Positions 23,592 through 30,897 of a stretch of 38,681 nt of DNA are shown here, one piece after another. The number at the start of each line of letters is the position of its first letter. Position 1 is the stretch's first letter. The stretch spans positions 1 through 38,681 of the forward strand of contig CAILMQ010000011.1 of NCBI GenBank assembly GCA_903835385.1, written 5' to 3'. Source of the stretch: an uncultured Microcaldota archaeon. Lineage in GTDB: Archaea; Micrarchaeota; Micrarchaeia; Anstonellales; Bilamarchaeaceae. The notes under the pieces were generated by a model. The model had not been told where the DNA came from and did no database searches. It worked only from the letters and a program-made list of their open reading frames with translations. A program made the translations under genes and the position numbers.

Positions 23592-23943
23592 GATCAACGA
23601 CTTCCTTCCTTCCCGACCACCTGGTCTCGTCACCGGAGCCGCGTCTTCTGCCTTTCTTCGACGCGGCTTGTGCCACCGGCTCTTTGGCGCAAGTGGCGAA
23701 ACCAGGTGCCCAGCGCCAGCCGCCCCTTTCCAGGACTTCTACTGATGAGATGAACGCGGGCTTTCCGCCCCTTTCCTCCACGATGCCGACACTCGCGTCG
23801 CCGGCCCTTCTCGCGAATTCGGCGAGAGCGGCGATTGTTTTCTTGCCCCGGGCCACGAAGCGCGCGCCGGATGATGCGGCGAGAGAGCGCGCAGCCTTCC
23901 GCGTCTCCTCGGACGCGTACCTGCTGGTTGTCAGGAGCGCCAT
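23569..23943 (-). CDS. Brix-domain ribosome biogenesis protein, short, with palindromic element in its 3' end
   Basis: A 124-residue protein. Its first 78 residues (LLTTSRYASEETRKAARSLA, then GARFVARGKKTIAAL, GIVEERGGKPAFISSVEV) match the archaeal Brix/Imp4 N-terminal half. Family members bind pre-rRNA during ribosome assembly and normally continue with a second half of similar size. Here residues about 78-108 are encoded by the 91-base palindromic element at 23618-23708 and read as basic low-complexity sequence (KKGRRRGSGDETRW). The conserved second half is not seen, so the gene may be truncated or remodelled by the element. ATG 23943 follows the RpoP-like stop directly (TAGATG). Confidence 0.75.
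   Translation of the reverse strand: MALLTTSRYASEETRKAARSLAASSGARFVARGKKTIAALAEFARRAGDASVGIVEERGGKPAFISSVEVLERGGWRWAPGFATCAKEPVAQAASKKGRRRGSGDETRWSGRKEVVDHEGKGKD
23618..23708. repeat. 91-base palindromic element, copy 2, inside the Brix frame
   Basis: Same length and architecture as copy 1 (5885-5975). The outer stem pairs CACCTGGTCTCGTCAC with GTGGCGAAACCAGGTG with the same single C-A mismatch, and GCCGCGTC pairs with GACGCGGC inside. Relative to copy 1 the end pair is swapped (C-G for G-C), pair 7/85 is G-C in place of G-T, and pair 13/79 is T-G in place of C-G, so pairing is kept. Confidence 0.8.
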
Positions 23944-24081
23944 CTAATCAGTGCCGCATTCCTTGGCTATGGGCGGCCTGGATTTGAGAAGCATCTTCGC
24001 GCCGGATGAAGGGAACTGGAAGTTCTTCTCATCGGCGATGGTCACCAGGGCGCCGCTCTTTAGGTCTTTGTATTCTCCCAT
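23944..24081 (-). CDS. rpoP: RpoP (Rpb12)-like protein lacking all four zinc cysteines
   Basis: A 45-residue protein absent from the ORF track. Between L37Ae and Brix archaea often encode RpoP, the zinc-ribbon subunit of RNA polymerase. Alignment by eye is clear: family YKCxxCG becomes YKDLKSG (D6, S9) and family CPxCG becomes FPSSG (F23, S26), followed by the typical AKMLLKSRPP tail. The CxxC spacing is kept, yet every cysteine is replaced. The frame is intact, the ATG follows GGTTGTATCA, and the stop abuts the Brix ATG, so it looks like a maintained gene. Whether it still joins the polymerase is open. Confidence 0.75.
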   Translation of the reverse strand: MGEYKDLKSGALVTIADEKNFQFPSSGAKMLLKSRPPIAKECGTD

Positions 24082-24091
24082 TGATACAACC

Positions 24092-24325
24092 TCACGACTT
24101 CTCGTATTCCTTGGCCAGGCGGAGCATTATCTCGCCGGTCTCGGTCTTTAGCGCGTAGGCGCCGCCTGCGAATTCGGCATTGCAGGAGCGGCACTTCCAC
24201 AGGGCGTTGCTTTTCCTTGCGACTTTCTTCTTGCCGCAGCGGGGGCACTCGTACCTGGTCCTCTTGGATTTCTCTGCAGCGTCAACGAGCTTCCTTATGG
24301 TCGCTCCGTATTTAGGTGTCCTCAT
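24092..24325 (-). CDS. rpl37ae: Ribosomal protein L37Ae
   Basis: A 77-79-residue large-subunit protein with an intact zinc ribbon, YECPRCGKK and WKCRSCNAEF, and the family tail FAGGAYALKTETG. ATG 24325 has GGTGA six bases before it; ATG 24331, two codons further upstream, is possible. It lies between Rrp42 and the RpoP-like gene, the usual archaeal order. In contrast to its neighbour, all four zinc cysteines are kept. Confidence 0.92.
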   Translation of the reverse strand: MRTPKYGATIRKLVDAAEKSKRTRYECPRCGKKKVARKSNALWKCRSCNAEFAGGAYALKTETGEIMLRLAKEYEKS

Positions 24326-24337
24326 TGCCATTCACCA

Positions 24338-25123
24338 TTACAGCATTGCCCTTATCTCGCTACCTCTTTTAAACGCTATGTCGATGTTATCCAGCAGCTC
24401 CTGCTTCGTCAGGCTGCCCTTGCCCTTCTGGATGGCGCATACGTGCGACTCCGTAGTCGCTATGGTTATCCTGCAGTCCTGCACCATCTCCTCCTCGCGC
24501 GTGGGGTCCACAAGCCAGGTCTTCCCGATCTTCACCAGCGTGGTGGAGATGGGCAGCGCCCTGGGGTTGAGCGGCCCGACGTACTCGCCGCGGACTATCT
24601 TGTCGCCCTCGACTTTGGGGAATTTCGCGTCGCTCAGAGCCGCGGATGCCGCAAGCGTGCCCGCGTCTATGAAATTGCCCGTGTGGTCGAGCACGTAGAG
24701 GTCCAGGAACAGTGAAATCACCTTGCCCTCCTTTATGAAGAGGGACTTGAGGTCCACGCATTCCGCGCTCCGTACGGCCCTGTCCACTATGCGCGCGAAT
24801 TCTACGGAATTCTCGTCCGGCGGCCCGGGCTCGAAGCTCGGCGACGCCAAGGGGAGCAGCTCCGAGTTCGTGATGAGCACTCCCTCGGTCGGCCTGTCGG
24901 CGAACGGGGTTGCCACGTCGAACTTGACCGAGGCCAGCACCTTCGTGCCCCCTATGCACGCCAGCGCCGAGCCGTCCGCGCTCTTGAGCGCGCCCTTCTG
25001 CACCGATATGGGCCTGAATTCGTCCAACTGCCTGCCGTCGTACCTGGTGCCCTTCGCCAGCGTGCCGAGCATCACGTCTTTCTTGATGCGCGACATTACC
25101 ATGTCCTTGAGTTCATCTGACAT
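24338..25123 (-). CDS. rrp42: Exosome subunit Rrp42
   Basis: About 261 residues of RNase PH fold: GTRYDGRQLDEFRPISVQKGALKSADGSALACIGGTKVLASVKF, NSELLPLASPSFEPGPP, and VDRAVRSAECVDLKSL. Rrp42 is the non-catalytic partner of Rrp41 in the hexameric exosome ring. The many residues before MSDELKDM in the track belong to Rrp41's other frame; ATG 25123 has GGTG six bases upstream (ATG 25126 is adjacent). It follows rrp41 with ten bases between. Confidence 0.94.
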   Translation of the reverse strand: MSDELKDMVMSRIKKDVMLGTLAKGTRYDGRQLDEFRPISVQKGALKSADGSALACIGGTKVLASVKFDVATPFADRPTEGVLITNSELLPLASPSFEPGPPDENSVEFARIVDRAVRSAECVDLKSLFIKEGKVISLFLDLYVLDHTGNFIDAGTLAASAALSDAKFPKVEGDKIVRGEYVGPLNPRALPISTTLVKIGKTWLVDPTREEEMVQDCRITIATTESHVCAIQKGKGSLTKQELLDNIDIAFKRGSEIRAML

Positions 25124-25133
25124 CATGACCACC

Positions 25134-25880
25134 TTACATGAGGAATTTCTTCTCGCCGGCTTCCTCGTAGTGCCTCTTGAGCGAATCCGCCTGCACGGCG
25201 TGTATCTTCCCTTCGGCGCGCTCCGCCATGTCCAGCACCCTCGCCATCTCATCCCTGGTGAGCATGCCGTCCATCTGTATCAGGAGTATGTCCTTGCTCC
25301 GGGATGCGAATGCCACCGGAGTGTCGGACTGGCCGAAATTGTCCTCCGCCTTGCCCAGGTCCACGAGAAGCTGGCCGTCGGCCTTGCCGACCGCCACCGC
25401 GGAGACCATGTCCTTCATGGGTATGCCCGCGTTCGCGAGGGCCACCGCGGCCGCGGTTATGGACGCCGTCCTCGTGCCCCCGTCCGCCTGGAGCACGTCT
25501 ATGTAAATGTCTATCTGGGTGTTCGGGAATTTCTCGGCTATCACCAGGTTCTCGAACACTTCCCTTATGACCTTGGAGAGCTCGGTGCTCCTCCTGCTCG
25601 GCCCGGACCTGCTGTGCTCCTCCAATGATGCGAAGGGGGACATCATGTACCTGCATTTGACCAGCGCCCGGTACGGGCTTGCCAAGAACCTCGGGATGCA
25701 CTCCCTGGGCCCGTAGACGCCGCAGATTATCTTGTTGCCGCCCCACTCCACGAACGCGGAACCGTCCGCCTCGTGGAGCACGCCGGCCTCTATGCGCAGC
25801 TGCCTGAGGTCTTCGGGGCCCCTGCCGTCCATGCGCTTGCCGTCTATGACGAGCCTGACTTCTGATGTAGAGCTTGCCAT
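25134..25880 (-). CDS. rrp41: Exosome subunit Rrp41 (catalytic)
   Basis: About 248 residues of RNase PH fold. It has GKRMDGRGPEDLRQLRIEAGVL, ADGSAFVEWGGNKIICGVYGP, the RNA-binding Arg-rich RSGPSRRSTEL, and LVDLGKAEDNFGQSDTPVAF, which holds the acidic catalytic residues. It performs phosphorolytic 3'-5' RNA decay in the ring with Rrp42. The gene starts with ATGATG overlapping the Rrp4 stop; the second ATG has better spacing to AGGTG. Confidence 0.95.
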   Translation of the reverse strand: MASSTSEVRLVIDGKRMDGRGPEDLRQLRIEAGVLHEADGSAFVEWGGNKIICGVYGPRECIPRFLASPYRALVKCRYMMSPFASLEEHSRSGPSRRSTELSKVIREVFENLVIAEKFPNTQIDIYIDVLQADGGTRTASITAAAVALANAGIPMKDMVSAVAVGKADGQLLVDLGKAEDNFGQSDTPVAFASRSKDILLIQMDGMLTRDEMARVLDMAERAEGKIHAVQADSLKRHYEEAGEKKFLM

Positions 25881-26497
25881 CATATCACCTTGTTCTGCTT
25901 TTCCTTGGCGAAAAACGCCGCGACCCTGTCCGTTAGGCCGGAGAAATGCGCCCCCTCGTCTATCATCTTGACCACTTTAATGGCCAGCGGGATGTCCGCC
26001 TTCTCCGAAATCCAGACGTAGCCGTTGTTTCCTACGAGTATGTCCCCCACGTTCTCCTTGATGAGGTTTATCATGCTGAGCTTCTTGCCTATGAGGCGCG
26101 GCACCTTTGCCGGCGGGAAAACCACCATCTGGCCCCTGGGCAGGCGGCGCACGTCCGCAAGGTCCATGTCGCCGGTCTCGGTGACCTCGCGCACCTTGCA
26201 GACCACGAAGTCGCCCAGCTCCAGCTTGAGCCGGATGTCCCGCGCGGGTATGAACCCAACGTTCGGGAGGTTGAGCTCCACGTCGTAGCCCGCGTGCCTC
26301 GCATCCGTCACCATGCCGATGACGACGTCGTCCACTATGGGCCTGTACTTCTTCTCCATGGGGATGAATCTCCCCTCCTCGTCAAGCATGCCGACAACGG
26401 ACGCGTAGGTCGCCTGGCTGTCATTGAAAGCACCCGGCACCTGGACCCGCGCGTCGGCTATCTTCTCGCCTGGAAGGATTATCTTCCTGCCATTCAT
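25880..26497 (-). CDS. rrp4: Exosome cap subunit Rrp4
   Basis: About 205 residues with the three Rrp4 parts: N-terminal hairpin domain (LPGEKIADARVQVPGAF), S1 domain (PIVDDVVIGMVTDARHAGYDVELN), and KH domain (VPRLIGKKLSMINLIKENVGDILVGNNGYVWI). It caps the Rrp41/42 ring and recruits RNA. The track starts at a GTG (26506); ATG 26497 has AGGTG six bases upstream and is preferred. A TATA-like box sits about 145 bases before, implying a leader of roughly 115 bases. Confidence 0.93.
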   Translation of the reverse strand: MNGRKIILPGEKIADARVQVPGAFNDSQATYASVVGMLDEEGRFIPMEKKYRPIVDDVVIGMVTDARHAGYDVELNLPNVGFIPARDIRLKLELGDFVVCKVREVTETGDMDLADVRRLPRGQMVVFPPAKVPRLIGKKLSMINLIKENVGDILVGNNGYVWISEKADIPLAIKVVKMIDEGAHFSGLTDRVAAFFAKEKQNKVI

Positions 26498-26670
26498 CAA
26501 ATTCACCTACGTGTTGCGGCATGGTGGGCATGTACCGAAATAGTCGGGCAGCAGCACCGCCGCTCAATTCACAGCGTCAAAATACAGCAATATGTTTCGA
26601 CTGTCTGTCTCTCTCAACATGGGAATTAGGCACGGAAAGATTTAAAAGGGATTGAGACCGGGCGCTTTTC
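26498..26670 (-). promoter_or_regulatory. Leader and promoter of the exosome operon
   Basis: CTTTTAAATC on the minus strand (26639-26648) is the best TATA-like box. Transcription would begin near an ATG at about 26612 that opens an 18-codon frame, ended by TGA, with a second open stretch containing CPPC after it. No protein family is recognised in either. The gap separates SBDS from rrp4, which are usually tightly linked. Confidence 0.35.
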
Positions 26671-27372
26671 TCACGGGAGGGTGCCCAGTATCTTCGTCTC
26701 AACCTGGCCGCCGGTCATCTTGTTGAGCTTGTCGAAAAGCTCGCCCTGCTCGCCGCCGAATATCTCCAGCACGCATATGAGGTCGCCGTTCTTGGCCCAC
26801 TCCTCCTGCTTCATGCCCCAGCCCTTCAGGGAGCCGTAGGCGCGGTGGGCGAAGGCTGCCGGTATTTTCACCGCGACCCTCACCTTCTCGAACTTCAGCG
26901 GAAGCAGCGGCCGCAGCTTCTTTATCACATCGGGGAGCTGCTCGCGGGCGTCCTTGAACGGGTCCACCGTTATCCTCGCCTCCTCGAAGGCGTTCTCCAT
27001 CCTGATAAGCGTGTGTGGCGCATTGGTGCGCGGGTCTATGGACTCGCGCAGCAGTATGGTGAGTATCTGCTTCCTCCTTTCTTCCAGCTTCTTCCGCTTC
27101 TGCTCCGTCGTCAGCTGGACCTCCCCGTTCTTCAGGACGAACTCCAGCACGCCCATTATATCCGTGGTGCCGAAGGCCTTTTGCACTGCCGCGCTTGTCG
27201 CACGCTCGCCTTTTTTCGCGTTCTCGTAGACCTCCTCGGCCACGAGGATGTTCTTCAGGTCCTTTTTCTGGCCCTCCAGGTAGGAATAGGCGGCATCAGG
27301 GTCCACGTAGAGCTCGAAATGCTTTCCCTCCCGGTCATAGGACGCGATTATCGCTTTGTCAAGAGAAACCAT
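26671..27372 (-). CDS. SBDS ribosome maturation protein
   Basis: About 233 residues from MVSLDKAIIASYDREGKHFELYVDP, the standard N-terminus, with the FYSH domain (1-90, including GTTDIMGVLEFVLKNGEVQL), a central helical domain, and a ferredoxin-like C-terminal domain (KVRVAVKIPAAFAHRAYGSLKGWG). SBDS with EF-2-like GTPase releases the anti-association factor from the large subunit. ATG 27372 is chosen by family; 27384 and 27390 are in-frame alternatives, and the TATA-like TAATATTAATA at 27399-27409 would favour a leaderless start at one of them. Confidence 0.92.
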   Translation of the reverse strand: MVSLDKAIIASYDREGKHFELYVDPDAAYSYLEGQKKDLKNILVAEEVYENAKKGERATSAAVQKAFGTTDIMGVLEFVLKNGEVQLTTEQKRKKLEERRKQILTILLRESIDPRTNAPHTLIRMENAFEEARITVDPFKDAREQLPDVIKKLRPLLPLKFEKVRVAVKIPAAFAHRAYGSLKGWGMKQEEWAKNGDLICVLEIFGGEQGELFDKLNKMTGGQVETKILGTLP

Positions 27373-27398
27373 CGTATCATCCATTGGCATTACATCGC

Positions 27399-27470
27399 TA
27401 ATATTAATACGGTTTTTGGCTGGCCTGAACGACACCGAAACGGGTTTATAAAGTGTTTCTTTATATAACT
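27399..27470. promoter_or_regulatory. Divergent promoter region (SBDS / membrane protein)
   Basis: TAATATTAATA (27399-27409) faces SBDS on the minus strand. GTTTATAAAG (27444-27453) and TTATATAACT (27461-27470) face the plus-strand membrane protein. The region is distinctly AT-rich. Confidence 0.45.
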
Positions 27471-27506
27471 AGATGGGTGGGATTCGTGGCACGGGACAAC
27501 AGGTTA

Positions 27507-28208
27507 ATGCTGGTTCAGTACATACAACCGCAAATCAAGGCGAATACGGCCCGGGCGAGAGCGGCTTTCGGAAAGTACATGAGCGAAGAACCCGGCACGA
27601 ACGCCGCAAAAAAGGTGGGCGGCCCGCGGATTACGAAAGACGGGGAAGCCGGACAGCAGTTAACGCCAGTGGGACAAATGAGCATTGCCGAGAGGATAGG
27701 GCGGGCTGAAACGAATTCGTTGGGGTGCAGGTTCCTTGAACGCTGCGCCGGGATTCTCGGTACAACCTCTTCCGTAATCGTGACCGACTTGCTGTCTGCT
27801 GCGGCAGTTGGAGGCTTGTTTCACGCTGTCCAGGCGGCCACATCGCCGCGTTCTCCGGACCCCATAACGCATGTATGGCTCAATGTTCCGTTTCCAGTTG
27901 GATTCATAGTAGGTGCCGTTCTTGGATTGTACCTTGGTTCGATTCTGGCTGGCGGCTTGGAGGACAGGCTGAAGGGACTGGCCCGCGACATAAAAAATCG
28001 TAAAGCAGCATCCCTGGCATGCGATGCCCTTCTGAGCGGCACTGTTACCGACCCGGCTGCGCAGGAAAAACTTGTGGATGTCATAGGAAAAGGCATGAGA
28101 TATGATTTAACTATCCCCCGCCTCCCTCGCGGCATAATCAAAAAAGTAGAAACGATTCTCGCGAGCGGTGTGCTTTCACAGGACCAGGCAAAACAACTGC
28201 CCCAGTAA
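27507..28208 (+). CDS. Hypothetical protein with two membrane segments
   Basis: About 233 residues. The first 70 are polar and basic with no clear domain; residues about 83-110 and 125-150 are hydrophobic (GTTSSVIVTDLLSAAAVGGLF; VGFIVGAVLGLYLGSILAGG) and should cross the membrane. A C-terminal cytosolic part is helical and ends in QDQAKQLPQ. ATG 27507 is used; GTG 27486 is an alternative nearer the TATA-like box. The base composition is less GC-rich than its neighbours and codon choice is looser, so it may be lineage-specific or acquired. I recognise no family. Confidence 0.55.
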   Translation: MLVQYIQPQIKANTARARAAFGKYMSEEPGTNAAKKVGGPRITKDGEAGQQLTPVGQMSIAERIGRAETNSLGCRFLERCAGILGTTSSVIVTDLLSAAAVGGLFHAVQAATSPRSPDPITHVWLNVPFPVGFIVGAVLGLYLGSILAGGLEDRLKGLARDIKNRKAASLACDALLSGTVTDPAAQEKLVDVIGKGMRYDLTIPRLPRGIIKKVETILASGVLSQDQAKQLPQ

Positions 28209-28209
28209 A

Positions 28210-28219
28210 ACGTATAAAG
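28210..28219 (+). promoter_or_regulatory. TATA-like box of MTA phosphorylase gene
   Basis: CGTATAAAGG lies 22-31 bases upstream of ATG 28241. Confidence 0.45.
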
Positions 28220-28240
28220 GTTAGAGTCCAATGTGTAATC

Positions 28241-28963
28241 ATGCTAGCCGTGATAGGTGGAACCGGATATCTCGGATTGGGAAAGGTTTTGGAGAAGGAG
28301 GACGTCATCACGCCCTATGGCCATGCGGCAGTGGACCGCATGAAGGTGCTGGATGAGGAGCTGTACTTCATTCCAAGGCACGGGGAGGGGCACGAGCTGC
28401 CGCCTCATCGGATAAACTACAGGGCCGAGGTCTATGCGCTCAAGAAACTGGGCGTGAACGCCATACTGGCCACCTACGCGTGCGGGGCGATAGCGAAATA
28501 CAAGCCCGGCGACCTGGTTATGCTCAAGGACTTCATCGCGTTCAACACGCCTGTGACTTTCTTCGATGATTTTTCGGCAGGCATAAAGCACGTCGATTTC
28601 ACGGAACCCTTCGACTTCAGGCTCTGCAGGCGGACCAGGGAAATCGCGAGCGCGGAGGGGGTAAGGCTCGTCGAGGGCGGAGTGGTGGCGACGACCATTG
28701 GCCCGAGATTCGAGACGAAATCCGAAGTCGTCGCATTGAAGAAGATGGGCGCGAACCTGGTGAGCATGACCGCTGGTTATGAAATAATCCTCGCCCATGA
28801 GGTTGAAATCCCGATGACGGGCCTGGGGATAGTGGCCAACTACGCATGCGGCATATCCAAAAAGCCCCTTATCCACGACGAGATAGTGGCCATGACCGAA
28901 AAGGCGAAGGGCAAGATAGACCCGATAATCGGCGGGCTGCTGGAAGTCGTGGCCGACGATTAG
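28241..28963 (+). CDS. mtnP: S-methyl-5'-thioadenosine phosphorylase family protein
   Basis: A 240-residue type-I purine nucleoside phosphorylase. It shows MLAVIGGTGYLG, the phosphate-binding IPRHGEGHELPPHRINYRAEVYALKKLGV, TTIGPRFETKSEV, NLVSMTAGYEIILAHE, and MTGLGIVANYACGI. These enzymes salvage adenine from methylthioadenosine or act on thioinosine or other purine nucleosides. The family text SMT(xx)PE-type contact reads here as SMTAGYE, so substrate choice among MTA, MTI and others is uncertain. Confidence 0.85.
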   Translation: MLAVIGGTGYLGLGKVLEKEDVITPYGHAAVDRMKVLDEELYFIPRHGEGHELPPHRINYRAEVYALKKLGVNAILATYACGAIAKYKPGDLVMLKDFIAFNTPVTFFDDFSAGIKHVDFTEPFDFRLCRRTREIASAEGVRLVEGGVVATTIGPRFETKSEVVALKKMGANLVSMTAGYEIILAHEVEIPMTGLGIVANYACGISKKPLIHDEIVAMTEKAKGKIDPIIGGLLEVVADD

Positions 28964-28977
28964 GCGGCTTTACCGCT

Positions 28978-30042
28978 TTAGCGGGTTATTTCGACTTCTT
29001 TCATCTGCTCCAGATACTCCTTGTTTTTCGCGAAATACTCGCGGCAGGGCGCGAGCATGGTGATTAGCTCCCTTGCGACAGAATTCTTCAGGTCCATGGG
29101 GTGGAGCTTGCCTTCGGAATAAACGGTCCTGAGCGCAGCCGCGTCCGGAATCTCCAGGTCGCCGCCGAATTTCGCAGGCCGCTCTATTTTCATGGGCCGC
29201 TCGCGCAGGACCAGGTACTCGGCCATTTCGAACACGGGGTTCCCTTCCGCGACCTTCTCCGGGCAGTATGCCTTGCTGATTTTCTTTTTTATCTCGTCCT
29301 CGGAATCATGGATGAATATTGCCGAGTCGGGCTTGGATTTGGACATCTTGGCGTCCACAACCGCCTCCTCGTCCGGATTCATCCTCTGCACGCCAAGCAG
29401 GCTGGGGAGCAGGTGGCCGTGGACGGAGGCGAATTTCCTGTTCCCGAACTTCGGCGCGAGCTCGTGGGCGAGCATGTGCACCTTGCGCTGGTCCATGCCC
29501 GCGTGCGCAATCTGGACGTCCAGCCCGAAAAGGTCCGCTGCCTGCATGGCAGGATAGAAGATGACCGAAGACTTCATGCCCTCCTCCTCCTTCCTGCCCA
29601 TGATGGTTATGCAGCGCAGCATGCGCTTCATGGTGGTGTCCTTCGCGACTTTCAGCACGTCGGCCCAGTAGTCGTTGTCGTAGAACTCGCTGGCGAGCAC
29701 GTATTCCACCTTGTCCTCCGGAAGCCCGAGCGAGACGAAGCAGTGCTTGAAATAGCCGTTGGCGACCTTGCGGATTTTCTCCATGTCGCCGCCGAGCTTG
29801 CCGTTGATGTAGGAATGGTAGTCCGCCAGGAAAATAGTCGGCTTGATTCCCGCCTGGATGAAGTCCCGTATCTTCAGCGTGGTGCAGAGCCCGGTCCCGA
29901 GATGGACTTTCCCGGAAATCTCGAACCCGATGTAGTGCTTCGGGTGCTCGTATGCCTCGAAAATCTCGCGCAGCGACTGCTCGGTCACGATTTCCTCGGT
30001 CGGCTTCTTTTTCACGAGTTCTATCTTCGTTTCTATGTCCAT
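28978..30042 (-). CDS. tyrS: Tyrosyl-tRNA synthetase
   Basis: A 354-residue class Ic synthetase of the archaeal/eukaryotic type. It has YIGFEISGKVHLGTG (HIGH-like, 47-51), IFLADYHSYIN, and DAKMSKSKPDSAIFIHD (KMSKS at 232-236), and lacks the bacterial S4 domain. It charges tRNA-Tyr. The final residues EYLEQMKEVEITR are helical as in relatives. The gene stands alone on the minus strand, ending 14 bases from the end of the phosphorylase gene. Confidence 0.94.
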   Translation of the reverse strand: MDIETKIELVKKKPTEEIVTEQSLREIFEAYEHPKHYIGFEISGKVHLGTGLCTTLKIRDFIQAGIKPTIFLADYHSYINGKLGGDMEKIRKVANGYFKHCFVSLGLPEDKVEYVLASEFYDNDYWADVLKVAKDTTMKRMLRCITIMGRKEEEGMKSSVIFYPAMQAADLFGLDVQIAHAGMDQRKVHMLAHELAPKFGNRKFASVHGHLLPSLLGVQRMNPDEEAVVDAKMSKSKPDSAIFIHDSEDEIKKKISKAYCPEKVAEGNPVFEMAEYLVLRERPMKIERPAKFGGDLEIPDAAALRTVYSEGKLHPMDLKNSVARELITMLAPCREYFAKNKEYLEQMKEVEITR

Positions 30043-30155
30043 GTGAATGGCACCTGCCTGGATAGAAGGTAGATGAGAGGCAATAAAATTAAAGCGTTTG
30101 TAACGTCACATCCTCAGGCATTGTTTCGCAAGCCTGAGGAATTTCTTCGCGTCGC

Positions 30156-30869
30156 TTATGGCTTCCTCGCCAGAATCACCGCTTCCAGCTTCTCCCGGTA
30201 TTCCACTCTTGCCGTGAAGCCGATGCCTGAAAGGACCGAAAGCAGCTGCTCCGCCGTGAAGTACCGCAGCGCGTCCTGGTTGTAGTGGTCGATCCACTGC
30301 TCTGCAAGTTCCGGAGGCAGGTTCTTCCTGACCATGTCCTGCTGCCACTGGAAAACGCTCCTCTGAAGCTCCGGGTCCTGGTATGCAAGGAGGTCGCCGT
30401 CCACGAAACAGCCGCCGGGCTTCAGTTTCGCATATATCGCCTTGAAAATGGGGACCTGGTCCACCTGTGGCAGGTTGTGTATCGTATAAGCGCTATAGGC
30501 GCCGTCCAGCGTTGGGGCGGAACCCCCAAAGAAGCTGAGCAGGTCCGCGGTTACGAATTCTATCTGCGGGATTGCGAAATCCCTTCTGCAAATATCAACC
30601 ATGGCCGGGCTCACATCCACGGCATAGAGGCGTTCCACTCCGGCAAGCATGCCTGTTTCATCAAGCACCATGGAAAGGGTGCAGCCGGTCCCGATGCCTC
30701 CTTCTGCGAGCGTGGCCTTTTTCCCTTTCGCCGCGGCAGGGCGGATTATGCTGGAATTCACCAGCCGCCCGACCGTCCGCTGGAAATCGTCGTGGTGCGG
30801 AACCGCGCGATTGAACAGCGCGTATTCCTTCGCCTGGCTGCCCTTGAAAAGCGCGTCCTTGTCCTTCAT
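30156..30869 (-). CDS. Class I SAM-dependent methyltransferase
   Basis: About 237 residues with the Rossmann methyltransferase motifs: LAEGGIGTGCTLSMVL (motif I, GxGxG-like), LYAVDVSPAMVDICRRDF (motif II), FVTADLLSF, GAYSAYTIHNLPQ (motif IV), and KLKPGGCFVDGDLLAYQD (motif V/VI). The substrate is unknown. The start is unclear: the track's 30938 overlaps the upstream gene by about 40 bases, GTG 30881 or ATG 30869 fit better, and no strong ribosome binding site is evident. It follows the putative beta-barrel gene closely and may be cotranscribed. Confidence 0.75.
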   Translation of the reverse strand: MKDKDALFKGSQAKEYALFNRAVPHHDDFQRTVGRLVNSSIIRPAAAKGKKATLAEGGIGTGCTLSMVLDETGMLAGVERLYAVDVSPAMVDICRRDFAIPQIEFVTADLLSFFGGSAPTLDGAYSAYTIHNLPQVDQVPIFKAIYAKLKPGGCFVDGDLLAYQDPELQRSVFQWQQDMVRKNLPPELAEQWIDHYNQDALRYFTAEQLLSVLSGIGFTARVEYREKLEAVILARKP

Positions 30870-30897
30870 CGCATGTTTCACGTAAGCCACGCCCCAA

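Noticed and set aside
26550-26612. Possible selenocysteine read-through joining two short frames across TGA
   Set aside because: No SECIS-like structure or selenoprotein family was recognised; the pieces are too short.
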